Shown here: piece by piece, positions 23,023-36,069 of the stretch | Layout of the letters: every line of letters starts with the position of its first letter | Numbering within the stretch: the stretch's first letter is position 1 | DNA from: Varroa destructor | Taxonomy: Eukaryota > Arthropoda > Arachnida > Mesostigmata > Varroidae | Direction: 5' to 3' | Length of the DNA stretch: 64,000 nucleotides | NCBI RefSeq assembly: GCF_002443255.2 | Contig: NW_019211456.1 | Coordinates: forward strand, 39,969,891 to 40,033,890 | Notes under the pieces: model-generated | The model's database searches: none | Seen by the model: the letters and a program-made list of their open reading frames with translations, nothing else | Told to the model about the DNA's origin: nothing | Translations under genes and position numbers: made by a program

Positions 23023-23824
23023 AGAAGGCTGGTTCATTTAATCAACGCGCCTGCCAACCCGTACAAGGTTGGGGTCTTCACAAAAAGTAGAACTCCGTAC
23101 CTAAAAAAATATTTAGGCTGACAGTGGATCAGTATACGGCATTAATACTACAGACTTACTCGAAAGTCTGCAGAAATAGCGTTAGAGTGTTTGATTGTAT
23201 TTGAATTAGTACACGCTTGTTTTCTATAATTTACTTGAGCGCCTTACTTGGCTTAGTTTCTATCATTATACTGCAACGCATACATCTTAATTTAATAATA
23301 CAGACGTGTAGTAGCGTACTGTTTATTGTTGGTGTGATAAGCCGCACTGTTAAAAGTGACCCACTATATTTATCGGTCTAAAGTTCACAACAAATCTATT
23401 CTTGGTCAAGCCTTGCCATAATGGATTCCTATAATTTATATATGTCATACTAATATTAATGGAAGTTTGTTATGATGAAGTGAAGAACGTTAATGGAACG
23501 GTAGAAAGAAAAAGTTCACGTTAAAACGTCATTATCGGTTTAATATTTGAGAAATTTTTCAGTGAAGATCACCAGGCCACTTGCGAGATGATTTTAACTC
23601 ATTACCCAGTGTATATTTATGCTAAAAACAGCTGATCCTAAAGCTGTTAGTACACTCTAATGTACTTACTAGAATCATTAAAGAATGGCGAATCCTCCTT
23701 TTGTAGAAGATTTGGTTAAAGTACTCACTTTGTATGCATTCGTGCATGTGAATTGTGCAGGGTCTGATCGGTTAAATGGATCGCAACTGTTCGGTGAGTG
23801 ATTCGATGCGCGATTGTGTGTATG

Positions 23825-23845
23825 TGCGTGCGTGCGTGCGTGCGT
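23825..23845. repeat. (TGCG)5 tetranucleotide repeat
   Basis: Five TGCG units inside a TG-rich tract. On the minus strand it forces Thr-His-Ala-Arg repeats in two long open frames (about 23678-23970), which makes those frames suspect. Confidence 0.9.
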
Positions 23846-26800
23846 CTGGGTGTTCAAGTTCCTTTCGGAATAAAGGATGCCACGCAACGCGACGGGAATC
23901 ATGCTCTTGGGCTTTCCGTAGCTCTCCTTCAGGGACAACGACCGGCAGGCTGAACTCCACTTCAGTTCTTTCTCTTAGTCTATCTCACATCTCTCATCAA
24001 GAGCCGGGATCGCAATGGGCATAGAAAGGACTAGTAGTCGGCTAGCCAGGCAAAGATGCTTGCCAACAGCAATTACCCTCGCCACAGCTCCAGTCCACAC
24101 TGCAGTGTCGATTCTGCCCCCCTGTCGCTTCCGACGCCTTTTACCCTGGACCACCATTGCCACCATCTACGCTCTGCTACCATCACCATCACCCAGTAGA
24201 ACACTGCCACCACTTATTTTCTTCCATAAGCTTTCTTTTTCTGCCTCTCTCCTACTGTTTGCCCCCGATGTTGCACCCCTAGCACATGACTGCCGTACCC
24301 CGTACAGCGGCGTCCCTTAGCGCCCCATTCCAGTAACTGCAATGGCGGCGGTAGCAGCGGATTGGTGGTGGCGGTGGCAACTTCGGCCCCGAAGGAGGCG
24401 GCAGCTTTTGCAGCGCCACTACCTAATCTACCCCACCACAAGCCCCGTGCCTACTGCGTAGTACGTATGTATATCAGCAGCTACGACAGAGGCGGCGGTG
24501 GCAAACTGATGTGAGGTGCTATGGAAGTGAAATTAGGAGCAGAAATGCTTTATCGGTGCGTTCATAGACGAGGGAGAGAAACCAGCAGTAGAGAGACGGA
24601 CAAAGGAGGAGAGCATGAGAGGCGGCTCCGTCCATGCAGGCTGCATTGGCCTTACTGCCTGCTATTTCCCCTCACCTCCGCCACTTCATAGGTGAAGGAA
24701 GGCTGGCCGCCAGAGTGCTCTCATATACACCGTGGCCACACTTCACTCGGGATACCTTGAGGGCGGTCTTGGTGGCTGGCTCACTCTGTCGAACGGTAAA
24801 GGGGAGACAAACTAGCGCGTAACTGTGCTATGGGAGTGGCGTACCTGACAACGAGTGCAGCAAGCGACATATAGGGGAAAGACTGACGGGGGATTGTATA
24901 GATCGCCCTTGTTTACCAAAAGGGTTGCTGTGCTCCCTTCAAGCAATCTTTCTGTAGCTCTCTCTTTCTTTTGCTCTGTGCCCACGACGATCTTCGCTGG
25001 CCTAAATAATAATAATAAGTAGATGCTACCGCCCCGGCAAGCTTGCAAGGCTGCTTTACAGAGGGGTGTCGTTCATACCCTGGATAGATAGTTGCTCCGC
25101 AGGCTTCTGATCCAAGTTGCGTCTACCGCCTCAATTTTCTGATGTGGGGGCTATGTGCACCCATTCGATACTGGCCAGATGGGTTCGTTTAAACGTAGAC
25201 CAACATATCGGAATTAGCACTGGGCCCATTTCAGACCATTGACGCCTACGTGGAAGCGGAGCCGATTACTGATGCAGATCAGCATTGAGGGGGAAAAATC
25301 AGGGAATCGCTTTCAACTCCTATCAGTGAGGTCGTCATTTATTCGTTTATTTCTAACGCCGCAAATCGAAGAAAGCCTGGAGTAAAACATGTTAAGTGTA
25401 TGTAAACCACAGGATTCTAGCTTTTCCTATAGCCCAGCTATGATGCTACGGTGGGGGTGTGTTTAACCATAGCGACGATCAACCGTCCTGACCAACGTGA
25501 AAAGGTTGAAAACAGAGGTGGAGGAAAACGGGACAGCTTTGTAAGTGTAAGCGTACAGCCTTGCAGCGCCCCGTCGTTCTGCCGTTTGACAGGAAGCGAA
25601 AGTAGTTTGTTTACTGTAGATCATCGCAGTGCAGTCCAAGCGGGATAGAGCGCCGACAAAACGCTCTCACTGCTCAAGGGTGGTACTAGAAGTTACTCCA
25701 TATCCGCCTACCTGCCTACAGACCTACCTTACTAGCAGTCCATAGCCGCTAGCGAGAGAGGTAAACACTTTAGAATAAACTGTTTGTCCTTTAGCAAGTG
25801 TAGAATGTGTACATTTGTATTTGTTTGTTGGGTAGACATAGGCGGGCAGTGATAAGCGCCTGAGGCAATGGGCTATACTGACCGCTTAGATCAACCTATG
25901 TTAAAGAGAAGCCTTTTTCGTACCAGCCAATGCATACATATTTTTACATTTTAGCCGCAAAAATTAAGAGTTTAATATTTGTATAGTTTCTTGTAAGAAT
26001 TCTAGAAATGAAACCGATATCAATGACTTCTTTTTTTTTTTAAATTAAAAGATGCTTTAACAAGTCTAAAGATTGGCAGTCCACGTTTTCTCTCTTTTAT
26101 TGATCACACCTCAATCCATAAATACGGCAACGTTTAGCTAGAGGTGCGATTTTTCGCGGATCGGTAAAAATTAGACTTTCCTAAATTACCTTTGCTCATA
26201 CAGGTAAATCCTGTTGCAATTTTTCGAAAAGAAGCTGTATTTTTCTTGCGGATAGCAGGATTCCGGCGCAGATATGAAAGCAATCCGCTTTCCTCACAAG
26301 AAGAACGTCCATCATCAGCTCACACGGACTATTTGGCTATAATCACACCCACTGCTTCTTATCTCATTATAATCTTTTGAGCCTCCGCCTCAGCTCTTTG
26401 TCCACCATTGCTTCGACCTCCTTCCTTTCTCTGTGAGCTGTCTTAGCGCTGACACTACTGCCGGTCGTTTTTGCTCATTGTTTTGTACTGCGTTTGTACT
26501 GCTTCGGGCTATTTAGCGGTCGACTTTTACCAGCTGGTCAGGGAGAAGAAAAAACCACTGGACGACCCGATTGACTGACTTTAAACTTGGGTTATGTTCA
26601 GCTCAGTTTTCCTGGGGCATTCACTGCAATTCGCCGGACAAACAAACAGACGCCCACAAGAGGTTAAGCCGTTCGGTTACTTCATACCCTCGAGTAAAGC
26701 TACCACCGGTACGGTTACTGCTGTTGCAACAAATTACTTATCATGTGCACTCGCATGTAAACAGGACAAGACTATCGACAACTTGGCCAACTGCCGAAGC

Positions 26801-27266
26801 GCCCCCATCAGGCTTTCCGCATACGGCTCTATGTACGAAACGGAATCACAGAAAACTACCTGTGACCCTAAGAGCCTGCTATATAGTACCTACATAAGAT
26901 TTATTGTAGCATCATTCTAAAGGACGAGTCAGCTCCCGGAGTGAAAATATCATTCGCCTAAATAGAGATACTATCTGTGTATGACCTGATTGCAGTTCTG
27001 ATAATCAGCACATTGAACGTCGAGCAGGTAGTCCTTAGCGTACAGTGATGTCAAGGCACTTTGGCAGGCGTTTACAATCCTTTTCGTTTGATCACTTAAT
27101 CGTCTGATTAATATAACATTCATTTCTAGAATGTGACTTTATGCAGACCGCTAGGATAATATTGAATCGATCCTGATTGTAAGGTCATAACAGGACATAT
27201 AGTTGTGGGTAAGCGCATTTGTGGGTCTGTACACGTACGGTCAATGAATCAATTTAAAAAAAATGG
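23846..27266. other. No supported gene
   Basis: GC-richer to about 25.1 kb, then AT-richer, with a T11 run at 26031-26041. At 26212 a fair acceptor (CCTTTGCTCATACAG) precedes a 57-codon frame that starts VNPVAIFRKEAVFFLRIAGF and ends with a hydrophobic tail (DYLAIITPTASYLIIIF) before a TGA. It could be a last exon but has no upstream partner. Confidence 0.45.
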
Positions 27267-27584
27267 TTAAATCTGATCTTTTTTGTAAACCGCATTGTTA
27301 CTTATGACACCATATTCATACTGTGTCCGTAGGTAGCGATTATTGATAACGGATAACTGGAAATCGAAATTTGTGCATCTCTCAATGCACACGTTCTTAT
27401 CAATGATTGGCGTACACAATAGCGATTTGGTCGATGTAGTCAACTTTGTCATAGCAGATGCTGCCTTTAAAATTTCTCCTGCCAACCCATTGAAATCAGC
27501 GGACGCCAACCACAGGATCTGGCTGTTATTCTTCGTCCTCATTTCTCGCTTGGGTACATCATCTGCTCTACACCTCCTGTTCAA
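27267..27584 (-). CDS. Open frame of 105 codons, no ATG at its start
   Basis: The frame opens at a TTG. Its middle reads SADFNGLAGEILKAASAMTK, then LTTSTKSLLCTP, an amphipathic helical pattern. The + strand over the same DNA is also open for 105 codons with a hydrophobic segment (RIWLLFFVLISRLG), so at most one is real. No clear acceptor or donor. Unknown, and quite possibly neither is coding. Confidence 0.12.
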   Translation of the reverse strand: MNRRCRADDVPKREMRTKNNSQILWLASADFNGLAGEILKAASAMTKLTTSTKSLLCTPIIDKNVCIERCTNFDFQLSVINNRYLRTQYEYGVISNNAVYKKDQI

Positions 27585-27902
27585 CTGTTCGAGTCACATC
27601 CCTGAATTTCCCATAGTGACACTATGGAAACACTCAAAATCCCACACGTACAACGTTTAAGTACCAGGACAACGGTCAAGGGACTTATTGCCCCTGTGTG
27701 TGGTAGTCTTCTTTCAGTATCGCACTATAGGCAGCCGCAGACATTGCTCCCCTACCGCTCCATGCACTACTGAGCTGTGAGGTCGTTCATTGTCACCCTT
27801 TGTGACTTGCCGGATGACGGTTTGAACAACCCGGTCAAGCCAAGTTACCAACTGGTCCCCTAGGTGCAGCATTTCTTGTTTTTTCTTATAGAACTACTAT
27901 AA

Positions 27903-28159
27903 TACTACCATGGGCAAGCACCACCACACGATTACGGACTTTCGCCCGGCAGAGTCCATAGGTTGCTCCACCTGAACGTCCATCAACTTAACATGACCAG
28001 CGGCGGCGTAGTTGTCGCACTTGACAGCGCGGCAGTGTTTCGGCCGGTATCCGTAGAGGTTTCCTTTCATTCGAACGAATGTTTCAGGGACGATGTGAAG
28101 GGGACGATAGAGTCAGCCGAGCTAGAGATGGACATCTGCGGTCTGGTTCACCCGTAATG
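27903..28159 (+). CDS. Candidate coding frame after a strong acceptor
   Basis: An excellent acceptor (TTCTTGTTTTTTCTTATAG at 27891) precedes this block. The longest open frame starts after a TAA at 27900-27902. Its first ATG, at 27993 with A at -3, opens 54 codons: MTSGGVVVALDSAAVFRPVS, then VEVSFHSNECFRDD, ending GLVHP-TAA. The sequence is Val- and Asp/Glu-rich and third positions favour G/C. Because of the TAA, the acceptor would have to lead into untranslated sequence, or a later AG must be used. A short frame directly after the acceptor (with ACCATGG at 27908) ends at 27974. Not recognised. Confidence 0.2.
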
Positions 28160-31100
28160 CATTCAGAGGTCCAGCTTGGCTTTCGAGGGGAAGCGAAGTT
28201 TGCTCTGTATATGGTCTACCACACCCCTTTCTTGGCAGCTCAAAACCAGCTTCCAGCCATATACCTTTACGGCTGTGGCCACTATTGCTGGTGAGCGACC
28301 TAATCTAATCATACAAGTGTAGCTCTCCAAATACGGCTTTACCTGTCTGCATAATTATGCCCATTTGTCGTTTCTGAAACCTATGAAGACAAGTTTATGC
28401 TATCCTGTAGTGGAAATATGCATGTACAAGCAATCAGGAGAGATCGACTCGGCCATTTTTGGTGGCTCAGTCAAATATGAATGTAGCTGCACACAGAGTG
28501 ACTGTTCAATTCATGACAGGTTCAATATGTACACCGGTACACGGTGCCGTTTAAACCACGTTTTTGTAAATTTTATTTGTTAACAAGCAAGAACAGATAA
28601 ACCAGTTTGGGTCGCTTTTATGTGAGATATATTCGAACACGTGAGCCAAACCTGAAGTACGCCTTATATTAGATTTATGTATAAGTGTTCCTTGCGAACG
28701 AATAGCAGAGGATTAAGTCTCTGAGGTCATGTCGATTTTCGATTTATACTTCTGAAGTGTGATATTATTTTAAATGTTCATATACATACAGTCCGTGTTT
28801 CTTTGAGATAAAGCAAAATTATATTGGATGACACATTGAAACAATAACGTGAACATAGGAATAGACTCAATGAAACAGAACTTAGTTGTACCGACCTACG
28901 GACTGTAAACAACAAGCTATCAAGCGGATATCCTCAGTAGGAAGTCAAGCAATCGGTGCGTCCTTTGCGTCAATGGTGTGCTTCATACTAAGCAACATGA
29001 AATGTATTCCCATGATAGCTCCACAAAGTGGAATGAAACTGATCTCCTAATTACAGTATTACAACAGTAACAAATACAAGCTCCGTCAAATATAAGCCAG
29101 ACCTAAGGCGACATCAGGATAGGTCGGGTCCAGCTGATCACTTCTGTAGCTGCGTCCGTCTCGATATATATATATATATATATATATCTCGTTACACATA
29201 TAGACCCCTTTGGCAAGCGGCCACTTACCAACATCATCGAATTCACGACAGTGGTCGCCTACGAAACAATGGACCAGCCGAATAAATATATTTATGTGAA
29301 ATCTCGCATTTTTTCTCACCGTTCCTTTCTGCTTGCTTTTCGTTTGAACGTCAACCGACAGTCAAGTCGGCTGCCGTAAATCGCCGCGGTTGTTTCACTA
29401 TGTCGCCATAAAAAGCTCACGAAGTCCGTCGCAGTCGCTCGTCGACCATCCAGCCAACGAAGAATCGAACCAAAGAAGACACCGAAAAAAACAGTTTTCT
29501 GTATTTGATTTGCGTGTCACTAGTAGTCTGGTCGATGGCTGACTGGAATATACGACCGGCTACCTTTCGGCAGTCGTGAATGGCAGCGTCTTCAAGATAT
29601 CCTGATTGCGGCTCCCTGTCAAGGAGCAGCTAGCATAAATTCAATAGCGTACCTGCTCTAATCTGGCTTAGTCCTTTTTATGTCTTACAAATTGACACTA
29701 CTGTCACAACTTTGACTATTACACTTTGGTCTTAACCGAGCAGCTTGACTATTTAATATACTATCATTCTTCTAACAATATTACTCAAACGAAAGCTTCG
29801 TTATATTTGTGGTTCGAGACGATAGCTGGAGACGGTAAGGTCCTCGCATCCGCTACGATAGTTACGGACGTAAGAAGATTTGCGACAAGCAATATTCCTT
29901 GACTGGCTGACATCTCTGCATAGCTATCGATATGGCCATCATTGTCAAACGGGCCAATGTTGGGTCGTCGTTGATCTGTCGTCATGTGATGGGTGTTCCA
30001 CCGCAATCAATAATAACATAGAACCTAACCGACTTGCGGTCGTCCAAGCCGCCAGACGATTATCAGCAAGACGCATGTTCATAACCAACAGCTAGGAGAT
30101 CTTCTTCAAGTCATCAAAACGTCGATAGTAATAGTACGACTAAGCGATAATCGATCTATTCAGGGAGAAAACAACGGCTTGTAGACAATGGGCTCTTGTT
30201 ACGCTAAGAAAACGTTTAAACCGTATATTAGTACCCAGTGAAATTTAGCGCTACCATTACTCTATCGACGTAAGTGTATCGCTTTATTCAAAACCTAAAC
30301 GGACCATATCTAAATTTTATACAAATTGAGCATGGCCGCGTGACGATCGATACTGGCCTGCACGATAGCGGTCTGCTAAGCAGTGTCAACTAGTGAAATA
30401 GCGTGTCTAGTTGTAACGATTTATCTATATAACGACAATATTTTTCTACCCGCTGACAGCGTTCACCTTGACGCTGATCATTGCGAAACTCGAACCAAGT
30501 ACTCGATATACAGGGAAGCGCTCGAGCAGCATCCAATGGTTTGCGATCAAAGTACGTGCCGTATTGATTGCGTCATGGCCGAAACTGTTGTCGGCTTCAA
30601 ATCGTGATTACCTAACTGTGAGCGGGAACCTTGCTCTCACGGAAGATCGCTCAATGGAAAACGTATAGCAAAATTCTTTGAGACAGCTGTCGTATGGCCT
30701 CTCCGCAAGAAACGGCTTAAAAGAGGTTCGTCCAATAAGCGACCGCCATTGTTAATTTCTATAGCATGCAAGATAGAATAGCTCGGCCCATATGGACAAC
30801 TGCCGGCGCACAGGGCCTTATATCGGACGCACAATTACAGATCATGAAAACATTCCAGCTAGCTATTGGGTACTCAGTCTGACTGGGCCGTCAAGTGCAA
30901 AAAGGCTCAACGCCACATACATTGACTTAAAATTTACTTTTGGACGCGTTACATTCTCGAAACTGCTGGCCCTTCTCCCACAATCGGAATAGGGATCTTT
31001 CTGATAACTTGGCTTGAAACCTTTGTTAGTAATTGGATTTTGCCGATTCGTGCAAATAATCAATATTCCCAACGAGTGCCAGTGTTGCGTCCCCAAGTAC

Positions 31101-31767
31101 CCTAATACAGGGCCCTTTGATATGTATATTGTTTATTGGCTTTTTAATGTACAGAACGCTCCATCGCTGTTTGTAATGACCTGGCGTTTACCAGGACGGT
31201 AGTGCATATTGTTGTCTTGTGTTATCGAGACCAGAATCAGAGCTAAAAGGAACATTTTAGTAAAATCTATGGTATCAGACTAATGCGTAAACGATCTTTT
31301 TCTTATCGCGTATACATAGAGAATGAGTGCTCCGCGTATGTCTCGTTTCGTAAAACTATACCAGAGCTTTTCTAAGAAGTGCGAATATGTATTTGTTGTG
31401 ACTAGTGGTTTAATAGCTTGTAAGATAGTATGACCGACATAAACCCGTCAAAACTATTACATTTTTTATCTTTGTAAAATTTTGTTTTTTAACGATGTGC
31501 GATATATCTCCTTAGGTCACATCATACAATGTGACACAATTTTCTTAAAATGATTGAAAGCAATTGGTCGACGTCGAAAGGCAAAGGAAGCTATGAGACA
31601 CCGAGAAGTCATGTAGCGTTTAGTGCCCTGTTCCTAATTAAGCAAATTTCAAACAATCAGCCGTACATTTTGCATAACGGAGACAAATGTGATCCAGAGC
31701 CTTGTTGAATTGTTTGCACTCGCCATTCGCGGAAGGGCCTAAAGGATGGCCAGTGCTGTCAACAGCA
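28160..31767. other. No supported gene
   Basis: Mostly AT-rich, with stops in all frames and short open frames of 60-77 codons. A minus-strand ATG near 29986 opens about 66 codons (MTTDQRRPNIGPFDNDGHID at its start) without splice support. The only repeat is the AT run at 29164-29187. Confidence 0.5.
29164..29187. repeat. (AT)12 microsatellite
   Basis: Twelve AT units between CTCG and CTCG. Confidence 0.95.
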
Positions 31768-31932
31768 ATGGCATGCTTGTTCTCGAATATGATTAGAATG
31801 CAGGCACGTGAGACAAAAACAACATCAGTGGCACAATCGGAGGCGCTAGAAAAAGTAAGGGGTCAGCGTAGATTGTCAGAGCAAGAGGATCGTATAAAAA
31901 CAATGTCTTATCACAATGAAGCCAAAGGCTAG
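31768..31932 (+). CDS. Candidate first exon or small ORF, 54 aa
   Basis: The ATG has G at -3 and G at +4. The frame reads MACLFSNMIRMQARETKTTS, then VAQSEALEK up to a donor-like GTAAGG at 31855 (phase 0), and without splicing continues to a TAG at 31930. The second half (GQRRLSEQEDRIKTMSY) is charged and helix-like. A basic frame starting at 31916 (MKPKARRRNQAKQLREPLQG, 63 aa) overlaps its end in the next frame, so the pair may be one reading frame interrupted by a shift. Not recognised. Confidence 0.2.
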   Translation: MACLFSNMIRMQARETKTTSVAQSEALEKVRGQRRLSEQEDRIKTMSYHNEAKG

Positions 31933-33808
31933 ACGTAGAAATCAAGCGAAACAGCTCCGTGAACCGCTGCAGGGCACAAAAACCCGATGGCTGAAGTTCC
32001 GAGGCTTGGCCCTCAAACACGCTTTTCTTTTACCCTTTATTCCTCACCAGCAGTCACTCTCCCAGTGTACACAGGCGGCGCGAGACAAATTAAGCGGAAA
32101 ATCATAAGAGACGTTTTTACTCAGCGTTATCACTTAGAAACCTTGAATGTCGAAAGACCGCCAAACTTCGAAATTCAAACCTCTGAACGTAGCGTTAAAA
32201 CATGAAAATACTGGCAGAATGCAGTTTTCAAAAATAATGGTCACCACTGAGGTAATAAGCGGTAACCCCTAATTCTTAGGCGTAAGTCCACCATCCATAC
32301 TATTGGTCACATATCTAACTCGACGATTCAGTTACAGACGAAAGACAACTTTAGAAACACTTTGCTATAAATCAATGAAGTCAGTTGAAGTTTACAAAGG
32401 CATTTCGTTTAATGCCCGCCGTTCCAAGATTACTGCTTATGGAGGGCGCGATTCGATATCTATAAAAAAAAAAATTATAATAACATATTCAATTTTACCA
32501 AACAATTGTCCTTGAAATTTGAAAAAATGTTCAGCAACATGGCTACGGTGGAAAGCCAAAATGCGTATGGTGCTTGCGCATTACAGCGCGGATACTTGCC
32601 CTTTTTCTCCCTTTCAGATTTTTCTCTTCCGGAAAATACCCTCAACGATAACAAGTAGTTATGTCTAAGTCTGTGTTCTTCCTGCAATATACTGTAACCA
32701 CGGATTTAGTTCAAGATCATTGCAGCAATAGCATTGCAGATATCATCAGTAAATATGCGCTATTCTCTACATTGAACATTTTGACTGCCTGGCGTTGCGC
32801 TTCGCTACCGTACGGGCCGCAAACGGAGGGGACATCTCTGTCCTTGCAGGACAAAGCCTCGGTCCTTGCAGGTAGGCCACTATTCCACGAACCTCAGCTG
32901 GCTCTAAGCACCTCTGCCGCCGCCCCCCGTAATGTGCCGCCTGTGTTGACTCCGGCTGGGTAGGTTCTGATTCATACTGAACCGCCATTCCATTTGCTTG
33001 TCGCGATGTGTTTCCCATGCTAGCCGTTGGGTCCCTTGGTTCGGCCTGACGGTCGGTCGGAAAGAAGGAGGATCTGCGGATGCGTTTGGCCGTCACTGTT
33101 CCAATGCGATACTATTTCTGCATCTCGCACTTTGTGGCTGTGACAATTAAGTGCAAAGTGCGTTCTTGAAAGCCTAGCTTCGGAGCGGATACCATTGATC
33201 CAGGGGGGCGGCATCCTAAACAGACAAAGCCTAGGCTGCTTCTCTAAGACGGACTAAGACTCGCACTATTCGAGTCAACCATCCACCGCTCAACGGTTCA
33301 GAATGGAAGCCCGATTTGCTGCGGCAGCGAAAAGGGCTGCATTCGACAAGAAGACAACGTGGAATCGAAGCGAAATGCTGTTTATTCTAATGTGCCTGTT
33401 TTTTAATGACATTTGCACCTAGAATCGGCATTTGGTAAATAGTAAATTTAGTAGCTCTAATGGTATTTTTCACTGTAAAAAATAAAAATTAATGAGTACA
33501 TGTCGTTGTGCACGGATTATATGTTGGTTGCCTAACAGCAGTTTCCAAGTTAATTGTTGTACTTATCCGAATCGTTAAGTTTACCGTAGGCCGTTATAAA
33601 AATTTGTATAAGTAATGCTTATAGCAATAATAATAGTAATCAAATCAATGATCTCTTTATTAGAAAAGTGTCGATAGGAAACCTGGATGGAGGATAGTAT
33701 TTTAGAGCCTGAGTTAGCCTGTACGTATGGGAGTCGATGCGTAATTTGCTAGATTTTTTAAATTTGTATCCCACGTCAATTAGAAAACCTACAGTTTTTT
33801 TTTCACAG
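31933..33808. other. No supported gene
   Basis: Mixed sequence. An ATG in a good context (A at -3, G at +4) at 33303 opens 39 codons starting MEARFAAAAKRAAFDKKTTW and ending in a hydrophobic tail (LFILMCLFF). It may be a micro-ORF but has no other support. Confidence 0.45.
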
Positions 33809-34003
33809 GCGATCTATTTGAGCTTGGCAGCAATACTAAGATACATCGATTCACTAAAACATGTCTACTTATTGCCTAAGATGCTGATGTCTTCCTTCTA
33901 CCTTATCATATCTTATCATTCTGTCAACTTTATCAATTGTAAACACAATTATTCAGTAGATATGCTCGTATTTGCTGCTTCTATTTCGACTAACATTACG
34001 TGA
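33809..34003 (+). CDS. Candidate last exon after a T10 acceptor
   Basis: The acceptor (ACAGTTTTTTTTTTCACAG context) is very strong by eye. The phase-0 frame reads AIYLSLAAILRYIDSLKHVY and stays open for 64 codons to a TGA at 34001, with two moderately hydrophobic segments. A second frame is open for 22 codons (DLFELGSNTKIHRFTKTCLL). The T run and the AG could arise by chance in AT-rich DNA. Overlaps a minus-strand signal-peptide frame at 33953-34147. Confidence 0.18.
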   Translation, partial: AIYLSLAAILRYIDSLKHVYLLPKMLMSSFYLIISYHSVNFINCKHNYSVDMLVFAASISTNIT

Positions 34004-34147
34004 CGTTCCTCCCTCTTTCTCCATGGTTTCCTGGTTTCGCCACAGATGGCGCCACCGTATCCACATTATTAAAACCTGTCTGTTTCCAGTTGTTCCAGCA
34101 AGCACAAAGACAAATAACATGAATGAAGGGATGAACGGATGAGGCAT
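33953..34147 (-). CDS. Candidate small secreted ORF, 64 aa
   Basis: A complete ATG-to-stop frame (G at -3). It starts MPHPFIPSFMLFVFVLAGTT and would be cut near GTTG-NRQ. The rest is basic and Arg/Trp/Ser-rich (MWIRWRHLWRNQ). No cysteines and no dibasic processing pattern. A CAG before GTTTTA at residue 24 is too weak as a donor. Product unknown. Confidence 0.18.
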   Translation of the reverse strand: MPHPFIPSFMLFVFVLAGTTGNRQVLIMWIRWRHLWRNQETMEKEGGTSRNVSRNRSSKYEHIY

Positions 34148-36036
34148 TTCGATTAGAAGAAAAAAAGCTGAAATAAATGGAAAAAATCGTTAATGCCTTT
34201 TGCTTTTTCTAACACTTGCATTGCCCAAGTAGGCATTCGCTAGTGGTTGGGTAATACATGTAGGTAATTTTGGGTTGATCATAAAACAGTTGGCGTGTCT
34301 CCACTAATTGTCAGTCAGTGAAGTGGAATTTACAAGCAGATGATGCTTCTAATAGTTAGCCGGCTGTACACTATATGTTATATTCCTCTGCGGGAATCCA
34401 ATACAAGCTCAGTCAGTTCATATTTCGATATTACTTGGGGCAAACCAGTGTGACCGAGGCTGATACAGTGTGTAATAATGAGATGCGAGTTTAAGTAATA
34501 ACTAGTTGTACCGTGTATGTCTGAACGTACTGCAAAACATAAACCGGTTACTTTGAAGTTCCATAATTACGTAATATGTTTTCGTTATTGCTTGTGGTAT
34601 ATTTGCCACTACATCGGAATACTAAGTGTATCACTTATAACTAGATATTTCGTTGAGGACAGATGTATCGTCTCTAGATCGATGTAGGAAACCAAAGATT
34701 GTTGAGGAAAATTATTTTCTAGCTAATGTCCCTGTGAAAGTAAAGGTGAGACAAGGGCAGACTAGGTACAGGTACTATGAGCTGCCTGCAAGCGACGCCG
34801 AAATTCAGAATCGTCGTTTTGATAGTTGGCTTTCTCACAGCCCTGAAGCTTCATAAATCATACTATAATACATATGCATGAAAATAGTAACAGACCCTGT
34901 AGGACAAAGAATACTTTTAATTAAACAATGTTGTTCTATGATTTCAAATGTGCGTGGATCACGTCTTCATACTTCTGCACGTTGGCTCGCTAGATTAATA
35001 TAGAGATTATGTGTAGATGTTGTGATACCAAACTCGAAATAGGCTTTACGTATTGTGGAAACGCATCTCATATACATTTTACGTTATTATACACATATAA
35101 TTAAATATCTTTGCTTCACTAGAATGCATGGTTGTGCCACTCGAGATTAGGGCTGAATTATTTTGGCTAATAATAAAGTATAATCAAATGTTTTTTCTTT
35201 TTGATACAAACTTATTTCGAGTCAATTGCATGTACCATCGAAGCGTACCTTCTGCATTTGGACTGCTTAACCAAATAGCTAAGGTCGTTCCGGTTATAAT
35301 GAATAACTCGTTATTGTGTATACTGTAGATGTGCTATGTATCTCCTACACACTATCCGTACAATCCATATTTATAGAATACCATTAAATCATGTCAAGTA
35401 CAAATATTGCCCCTACCATAATAATTTTCGAAGCCATATTTTCCACACTCGGCTCTTTTCTCCTTCGTATCTTTCGTTCTGTCTATCTATATTCTTTCTT
35501 TAAAGGATGACGGTAGCACAGATAGGATAACGAGAAGACACCGCCAACTAATGCTATCGAAGTCTCACCAGCGTCTCCTTTTTGCTTTGAGTGCTACTGC
35601 TACTGGCTAAAAGAAGAGAGTGTGTGCACGCGGTCGTGCCTTCTCCAGCAGCTCTACCGCAGCCGTTGTCCATGGCTGTTCGCAGAAAATCGTTCGCTCC
35701 GGCGAGGGGGGGGAGGTAAAGGTGCTGCTCGTTGTAGTAGCCGTCGTGTGGATATATCTTGCAGACCAATAGTAGTAGCGGGGGCGGTGGCGGCGGCGGC
35801 ACCCGCCTGTATGTGCAACTCTCTGTGCAGCCGTTCAAGCCGTTTGCCTGTACCGCCGGACCGACAGGCATCTAGTCAGCCATCTAGCCAGCCATCCAGC
35901 CCGCCAAACCTCCAGTTGCCCCCCCCCCACGACAAGAGAGCATCGCGCTATGGCTGCCTGCTCGCCCACTACAGTCGCTTCGGCCTGCACTTCTGTGCCC
36001 CTGGGGAACACACTCACTTGGTCTGCTAGCCATCCA

Positions 36037-36037
36037 G

Positions 36038-36069
<32 letters not shown>

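Noticed and set aside
23678..23970. Two long minus-strand frames with Thr-His-Ala-Arg repeats and a GTGAGT end
   Set aside because: Both are driven by the TGCG repeat, neither has an early ATG, and they exclude each other.
27343..27660. 105-codon plus-strand frame opposite the minus-strand frame at 27267-27584
   Set aside because: It opens at a TTG, has no acceptor or donor, and cannot be separated from its mirror frame. Only the minus-strand one is listed, at low confidence.
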